Below, in pieces: positions 58,101-64,000 of a DNA stretch of 64,000 bases. A program made the translations under genes and the position numbers. Source of the stretch: Pontimonas sp. (GTDB taxonomy: Bacteria > Actinomycetota > Actinomycetes > Actinomycetales > Microbacteriaceae). The notes beneath the pieces are model-generated. The model ran no database searches. It saw only the letters and a program-made list of their open reading frames with translations, and was not told where the DNA came from. The stretch covers positions 141,067 to 205,066 of the forward strand of contig JAGYJI010000005.1 of the NCBI GenBank assembly GCA_018402295.1, given 5' to 3'. Positions within the stretch are counted from its first letter, which is position 1; each line of letters starts with the position of its first letter.

Positions 58101-58868
58101 ATGCCCACCTACCGAGACGATGCCATCGTGCTGCGCACGCATCTGCTCGGTGAATCCGACAAGATTGTGACCCTGCTGGGGCGCAGCCGAGGAAAAATCC
58201 GCGCCGTGGCCAAAGGAATCCGCAAAACTACGTCCCGTTTTGGAGCCAGGCTGGAGCCTTTCAACCAGGTGGATGCGATGTTTTATGAGGGCAAGAGCCT
58301 GGACATCATTCAGCAGGCCGAGTCACTGGGCTCCCACAGCCAGGCCATCGGTAAGGACTACGGCAAATACACCTGCGCGATGGTGATGGTGGAGACTGCG
58401 GACAAGCTCACCGATCACGACTACCAGCCCGCCCACTACTCGCTCCTGCTCGGCGGTCTTCGGGCCTTCGCCGCGGGCGATCACGACTCCAGTCTGATCG
58501 TGGACTCCTACCTGCTGCGCGCACTCGCGCTTGCCGGCTGGTCACCAAGCCTTGATACCTGCGCGGTCACCGGCGATGCCGGAGACCACAGTGCTTTTGC
58601 GGTGGACTTGGGGGGAGTGGTCTCCGACGAGGTGGCACCGCCGGGTTCCCCGCGCTTGCGAGAGGGCTCTAAAGCTCTGTTGCAGTCGCTGTTAGAGGGG
58701 GACTGGCCGGTTGCCGAGGACTCGGATGCTCTGACGAGGTCGCAAGTGTCGGGGTTGATAGCCGCCTACACGCAGTATCACCTGGAGCGTCACGTCAAAT
58801 CCCTCGCCCACCTCGATCGCACCCCGAGTAGTAGGCCCAGTAGTAGGCCCAGTAAGGCTGTGTCGTGA
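58101..58868 (+). CDS. recO: DNA repair protein RecO
   Basis: [51 protein letters not shown]. Confidence 0.93.
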   Translation: MPTYRDDAIVLRTHLLGESDKIVTLLGRSRGKIRAVAKGIRKTTSRFGARLEPFNQVDAMFYEGKSLDIIQQAESLGSHSQAIGKDYGKYTCAMVMVETADKLTDHDYQPAHYSLLLGGLRAFAAGDHDSSLIVDSYLLRALALAGWSPSLDTCAVTGDAGDHSAFAVDLGGVVSDEVAPPGSPRLREGSKALLQSLLEGDWPVAEDSDALTRSQVSGLIAAYTQYHLERHVKSLAHLDRTPSSRPSSRPSKAVS

Positions 58869-59662
58869 GTTCACAGGAGTTCCTGCCCCTGGATTGGACG
58901 GGGGAGACACCGCCGCCCTTTGATCGGGAGAAAATCCCCGCCCACGTCGCACTCGTGATGGATGGCAATGGACGGTGGGCCAACGCGCGAGGTTTGCCTC
59001 GTGTGGAGGGTCACAAAGCCGGGGAGGCTGCGCTACTGGATGTGGTCGCGGGAGCCCTCCAAGCCGGGGTGTCACACCTCTCGGTGTATGCGTTTTCGAC
59101 TGAGAACTGGAATCGCTCCCCCGAGGAGGTGCGATTCCTGATGGGGTTCAATCGCGACGTGTTGAGGCGTAGGCGGGACCAACTCCACCACTGGGGGGTT
59201 CGGGTGCGCTGGTCGGGTCGCAGACCCAAGCTCTGGTCCAGTGTGATCAAAGACTTGGAGGCGGCGGAGAAACTGACCGCCTCCAACACCGAGCTCACGT
59301 TGACCATGTGTGTCAACTACGGCGGTCGAGCAGAAATCATCGATGCGATGCGGGGAATTGCCGCTGAGGTGGCCACGGGATCGATATCACCTGAGCGCAT
59401 TACCGAGAAAACCCTCGCGCGCCACCTCTATGTGCCCTCACAGCCCGATGTGGACCTGTTTGTGCGAACCTCTGGGGAGCAGCGCACCAGCAATTTCATG
59501 CTCTGGCAAAGCGCGTATGCGGAGATGGTGTTCCTGGACACCCTGTGGCCGGATATGAACCGCACCGCCCTGTGGGGAGCGATGAGCCAATACCAGTCCC
59601 GGGTGAGGCGCTTTGGTGGGGCTGTGGACCAACCGAAGACAGGGAACAAAGCCTCTAGCTAA
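58865..59662 (+). CDS. uppS: Isoprenyl transferase (undecaprenyl diphosphate synthase-like)
   Basis: [42 protein letters not shown]. Confidence 0.95.
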   Translation: MSSQEFLPLDWTGETPPPFDREKIPAHVALVMDGNGRWANARGLPRVEGHKAGEAALLDVVAGALQAGVSHLSVYAFSTENWNRSPEEVRFLMGFNRDVLRRRRDQLHHWGVRVRWSGRRPKLWSSVIKDLEAAEKLTASNTELTLTMCVNYGGRAEIIDAMRGIAAEVATGSISPERITEKTLARHLYVPSQPDVDLFVRTSGEQRTSNFMLWQSAYAEMVFLDTLWPDMNRTALWGAMSQYQSRVRRFGGAVDQPKTGNKASS

Positions 59663-59716
59663 GATAGAGGCTCTGTGCCGGGGGATTCCGGTCGCGAAAC
59701 CAAGGGAGCACCATCA

Positions 59717-61101
59717 GTGGCAGCCACAAGCAAGCTGGATAACGTCATCGCGCTAGCCAAGCGCCGGGGCTTTGTCTTCCAGTCCGGTGAAATCTATGGT
59801 GGTTCTCGCTCCGCCTGGGACTATGGTCCCCTGGGTGTTGAGCTCAAAGACAACATCAAGCGTCAGTGGTGGCGGCGGATGGTGCAATCCCGCGCCGATG
59901 TGGTGGGTTTGGATTCCGCCGTCATCCTCCCGAAAGCCGTCTGGGAAGCCTCCGGGCACGTCGAGGTGTTCTCTGACCCGCTGGTGGAGTGCCTCAGTTG
60001 CCACAAGCGCTATCGCGCTGATCACCTGCTCGAAGAGTTTGAGGAAAAGAAAGGCCGAGCTCCAGAGAATGGGCTTGCCGACATTGGCTGCCCGCACTGC
60101 GGCAACAAAGGAAAGTTCACCGAGCCGAAAGCCTTTAGTGGACTGTTGAAGACCTATTTGGGGCCCGTGGATGATGAGGCGGGAATGCACTATCTCCGCC
60201 CCGAGACCGCCCAGGGCATTTTTGTGAACTTCAACAACGTCGTCTCGACCGCACGGATGAAGCCCCCCTTTGGTATTGCTCAGATCGGTAAGAGCTTCCG
60301 CAACGAAATCACCCCGGGAATTTCATTTTCCGCACCCGCGAGTTTGAACAGATGGAGATGGAGTTCTTCGTCAAGCCCGGTGAGGATGAAACCTGGCACC
60401 AGTACTGGATTGATGAGCGTTTTGCCTGGTACACCGACTTGGGGATTAACCCAGAGAACCTGCGGCTGTATGAGCACCCGAAAGAGAAGCTGTCGCACTA
60501 CTCCAAGCGGACTGTCGACATTGAGTATCGCTTTGGCTTTCCCTCGGGAGAGTTCGGAGAGCTCGAAGGGGTTGCCAACCGGACAGACTTCGATCTCTCC
60601 ACCCACAGCAAGCACTCCGGTTCCGACCTCTCCTTCTTCGACCAATCACTGGACGAGCGCTGGACTCCGTATGTGATCGAGCCAGCCGCGGGACTCACGC
60701 GATCCCTGATGGCGTTCCTGGTGGACGCGTATCACGAAGATGAAGCACCCAACTCGAAAGGTGGGGTCGACCAAAGGACTGTGTTGCGCCTTGATCGCCG
60801 ACTCGCGCCGATCAAGGTTGCCATCTTGCCCCTGTCCCGACACGAACAGCTTTCTCCGCTGGCCCAGAAAGTCGCGGATGACCTGCGCCAACACTGGACC
60901 GTTGAGTTTGATGACGCCGGCGCTATTGGTCGGCGTTATCGACGCAACGACGAAATTGGAACTCCCTTTGCCGTCACCGTGGACTTTGAGTCCCTGGAGG
61001 ACAATGCGGTCACCATTCGCGAGCGTGACACCATGAGCCAAGAGCGGGTGTCCCTGGACAAGCTTCGGGATTACCTCGCCGCAGCTCTTGTAGGGGCGTA
61101 A
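59717..61101 (+). CDS. glyS: Glycyl-tRNA synthetase (frameshifted near 60316)
   Basis: [59 protein letters not shown]. Confidence 0.96.
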
Positions 61102-61103
61102 TC

Positions 61104-62261
61104 GTGGCGGGGCCGGCACTCGCCCAGAAGCCGTTGTCTATCGGCCCGCTGGAGCTTGATGTCCCCGTTGTCCTGGCACCGATGGCGGGAATCACCAACA
61201 CGGCGTTTCGGAGACTCTGTCGCGAATATGGCGTGGGTCTCTATGTCAGCGAAATGATCACCAGCCGGGCACTCGTGGAGAAAACCCCCACCAGCATGCG
61301 CCTGATCAAGCACCACGAGTCAGAAGTCCCCCGCAGCATCCAGCTCTACGGTGTGGAGCCCACCACCATCTCGGAAGCTATTCGCTTCCTGGTCGATGAG
61401 GACCGGTGTGACCACATTGATTTGAACTTCGGATGCCCTGTTCCCAAGGTGACCCGAAAAGGCGGGGGAGCGGCCCTGCCCTGGAAACGGAGCCTCTTTC
61501 GGGACATCGTGGAGAGCGCGGTGAGGGCTGCCGGAGATATTCCCGTCACCATCAAAATGCGCAAAGGCATCGACGACAACCACCTGACGTTCCTCGAAGC
61601 CGGGAAAGCAGCGGAAGGGGCTGGAGTGGCCTCGATTGCCCTGCACGCCCGCACCGCGTCACAGTTCTATTCCGGTCACGCCGACTGGGACGCCATTGGG
61701 GAGCTCAAGTCCCAGATCACCGGCGTTCCGGTGCTCGGCAACGGAGACATCTGGAGTGCTGAGGATGCCTTGGCGATGGTGAAACAGAGCGAATGTGACG
61801 GGGTTGTGGTGGGGCGCGGCTGTTTGGGACGTCCCTGGCTCTTTGGCGACCTGCAAGCCGCGTTCAAGGGTGAGGGTGTCCGCATTCAACCGGGTCTGGG
61901 AGCTGTTGCCGAGGCATTTCGTCGCCACGCAGAGCTTCTGGTGGAGTTTTTCGATGGCGACGAAGGACACGCCTGTCGCGATATTCGCAAACACGTGGCC
62001 TGGTATTTCAAGGGCTACCCGGTCGGCGGAAACGTCCGGGCACGACTTGCCACGGTGGAGTCTCTCCAGCAGATTGATGATTTCCTGGGTGAGCTGGACT
62101 GGTCTGCTCCCTATCCCACCGAAGGAGTGGAGGGTCCCCGCGGTCGCCAGGGGTCACCCAAGAAGGTCGCTCTGCCCGAGCGTTGGTTGGAGAGCAGGGA
62201 GCTGGCCTCCGGTGAGCGCGACACCCTGCGTCTTGCGGAAGTGGACTCCAGTGGTGGCTAA
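61104..62261 (+). CDS. dusB: tRNA-dihydrouridine synthase
   Basis: VLAPMAGITNTAFRRLCREYG, DLNFGCPVPKVTRKGGG, GNGDIWSAEDAL. Confidence 0.94.
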   Translation: MAGPALAQKPLSIGPLELDVPVVLAPMAGITNTAFRRLCREYGVGLYVSEMITSRALVEKTPTSMRLIKHHESEVPRSIQLYGVEPTTISEAIRFLVDEDRCDHIDLNFGCPVPKVTRKGGGAALPWKRSLFRDIVESAVRAAGDIPVTIKMRKGIDDNHLTFLEAGKAAEGAGVASIALHARTASQFYSGHADWDAIGELKSQITGVPVLGNGDIWSAEDALAMVKQSECDGVVVGRGCLGRPWLFGDLQAAFKGEGVRIQPGLGAVAEAFRRHAELLVEFFDGDEGHACRDIRKHVAWYFKGYPVGGNVRARLATVESLQQIDDFLGELDWSAPYPTEGVEGPRGRQGSPKKVALPERWLESRELASGERDTLRLAEVDSSGG

Positions 62262-63465
62262 GACCTACACCGAGTTTGACCGTGAGCGCTTTGTTCCAGA
62301 AACCCACTCATCCTCGAGGAGTGATTTTGCGAGAGACCGAGGGCGACTTCTGCACTCCTCGGCGCTTCGGCGCTTAGCGGCAAAAACCCAGGTCCTCTCT
62401 CCGACAGCGGGCCTGGATTTTGCGAGAAACCGTCTCACCCACTCGTTGGAAGTGGCGCAAATAGGGCGAGAACTCGCCAATCGGCTGGGCCTTGACGCCG
62501 ATGTTGTCGAAACCGCCTGTTTGGCCCACGATCTTGGTCACCCGCCCTTTGGGCACAACGGTGAGCAGGCGCTCTCCGAGTGGGCAACCCAGTGCGGGGG
62601 TTTCGAAGGCAATGCGCAATCCTTCCGACTGCTGGTGAGACTGGAGCCCAAAGCCGTGGACCCCCAGGGGGTTCCCCGAGGGCTCAACCTCACCCGGACC
62701 AGCCTGTTGGCGAGCATCAAATACCCGTGGAGCGCTGAAACACCCGATATTGACCCCAGCGGCCGGAAGAAGTTTGGCGTGTATGCCGATGACCAGGACG
62801 TCTTCGCTTGGGTGCGTCAGGGACTCCCCGAGCGACGGCTCACCATTGAGGCTGAAGTCATGGACTTCTCCGATGATGTGGCCTATTCGGTGCACGATTT
62901 TGAGGACGCCATAGTCAATGGCTACCTCGATCCATCGGCACTGGCCTCGGAAAAAGATCGAGCGGACATCCTCCACGACATGGCAACCTGGGTCGGAAAA
63001 TCCTCTGCCGACTCGTTGGTCGCCGCGTGGGAGCGGCTCGCGAGCGTGCCGGGCTGGGTCACCGGCTTTCAGCCCTCGAGAGCACAATTGGCCACGCTCA
63101 AAAACCTCACCAGCACGCTGATTGGGCGCTTTGCTTTGGCGGCGACCATCGAGAGCGTGGAGGGCCTGGAGTCGTTGAGCGTTCCCGAGGACACTCAGGA
63201 CGAAATTGCACTTCTGAAAGGTCTCGTTGCGGTCCATGTCATGTCCCACACAGCCCGTCAGCCGGTCTATCACCACCAGAGGGATGTCGTGAAAGCACTT
63301 GCCCAGGCCCTGAGCGACGATCCACTTCTGATGGACGCCGTTTTCCAAGCCGATTACGCCGCAGCCACCACGGACGCTGCGAGGCAGCGCGTGGTGGTTG
63401 ACCAGGTAGCCTCACTCACCGATCAGTCCGCCATGGCGCTGTATGAGCGGCTTGGCATCTCCTAG
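62251..63465 (+). CDS. dgt: dGTP triphosphohydrolase-like HD-domain protein
   Basis: RNRLTHSLEVAQIGRELA, CLAHDLGHPPFGHNGEQAL; dusB-dgt-dnaG order. Confidence 0.93.
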   Translation: MVAKTYTEFDRERFVPETHSSSRSDFARDRGRLLHSSALRRLAAKTQVLSPTAGLDFARNRLTHSLEVAQIGRELANRLGLDADVVETACLAHDLGHPPFGHNGEQALSEWATQCGGFEGNAQSFRLLVRLEPKAVDPQGVPRGLNLTRTSLLASIKYPWSAETPDIDPSGRKKFGVYADDQDVFAWVRQGLPERRLTIEAEVMDFSDDVAYSVHDFEDAIVNGYLDPSALASEKDRADILHDMATWVGKSSADSLVAAWERLASVPGWVTGFQPSRAQLATLKNLTSTLIGRFALAATIESVEGLESLSVPEDTQDEIALLKGLVAVHVMSHTARQPVYHHQRDVVKALAQALSDDPLLMDAVFQADYAAATTDAARQRVVVDQVASLTDQSAMALYERLGIS

Positions 63466-63523
63466 TTCTCCACACCCATTTCTTCCCGGTGTGCCAGGAG
63501 CCTGGGCTAACTAGACTGGCGGT

Positions 63524-64000
63524 GTGGCGGGGTTGATTAAACGCGGAGACATCGATGAGGTGCGCCAGCGCGTCAACATTGCCGATGTTGTGGGCGATTA
63601 TGTGACGCTCAAGTCCGCCGGGGTCGGCTCCATGAAGGGGCTCTGCCCCTTCCACGATGAGCGAAGCCCCAGTTTTCATGTGCGCCCACAAGCCGGTTTT
63701 TATCACTGTTTTGGCTGCGGTGAGGGCGGCGATGCCTATAGTTTTTGCAGAAAATCGATCACCTGAGCTTCCAGGAAGCTGTCGAGCGTCTCGCGGAGCG
63801 GGTGGGATACCAGCTGACCTATGACGAGGGCAGTGGTGGCCAACCGGCGGGTAACCGGGCGCGCCTGTATGCGGCCAATCAGGCCGCAGAGAAATTCTTT
63901 CGTGAGCAGCTGGTCACCCCGGACGCGGCACTCGGGCGAGCATTCCTCGGCGAGCGCGGTTTCGATGCCCTCGCGGCGGAGCGTTTCGGGGTGGGGTATG
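63524..64000 (+). CDS. dnaG: DNA primase, N-terminal part (3' truncated by window; frameshifted near 63744)
   Basis: CHC2 zinc-finger region GLCPFHDERSPSFHVRPQAGFYHCFGCGEGGDAYSF, continuing in another frame as LQKIDHLSFQEAVERLAERVGY. Confidence 0.95.

Overview
Window of about 64 kb from a high-GC actinobacterial chromosome, probably Microbacteriaceae-like (inferred from gene content and order). It is densely packed, mostly + strand and mostly housekeeping: ileS(partial)-folC-DUF4233-ndk, VKOR(-), rne, a YcgR/YcgQ-like permease pair, rplU-rpmA-obgE-proB-proA-nadD-rsfS, tRNA-Ala(GGC), pdxH, an LLM monooxygenase, a rhodanese lipoprotein(-), a DUF2183 protein(-), TetR plus an OpuC-type ABC transporter, DedA(-), pabC(-), pabB, leuS, comEA-comEC-holA, a type III PKS/ICMT/FAD oxidoreductase/UbiA cluster, rpsT(-), lepA, ribF, an MFS transporter, a SorC-type regulator with deoC and two ALDH genes, truB, hemW, hrcA-dnaJ-rsmE, HIT, phoH-ybeY-CBS protein-era, leuA, recO-uppS-glyS-dusB-dgt and dnaG(partial). 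No CRISPR array, transposase, integrase or prophage was seen. The main observations are: (1) about 33 single-base frameshifts in about 22 genes, most likely assembly or sequencing error, so the split ORFs should not be read as novel genes; (2) a phenolic-lipid/prenylquinone-like type III PKS cluster, the best candidate for an uncharacterised pathway; (3) a short ALDH paralogue that lacks the catalytic domain, next to a full-length ALDH and deoC; (4) a leuA leader peptide with four consecutive Leu codons and mutually exclusive hairpins; (5) a CsoR/CstR-type operator before a rhodanese gene, a double palindrome before the SorC operon and a degenerate CIRCE before hrcA; (6) a 25-aa membrane micro-ORF.
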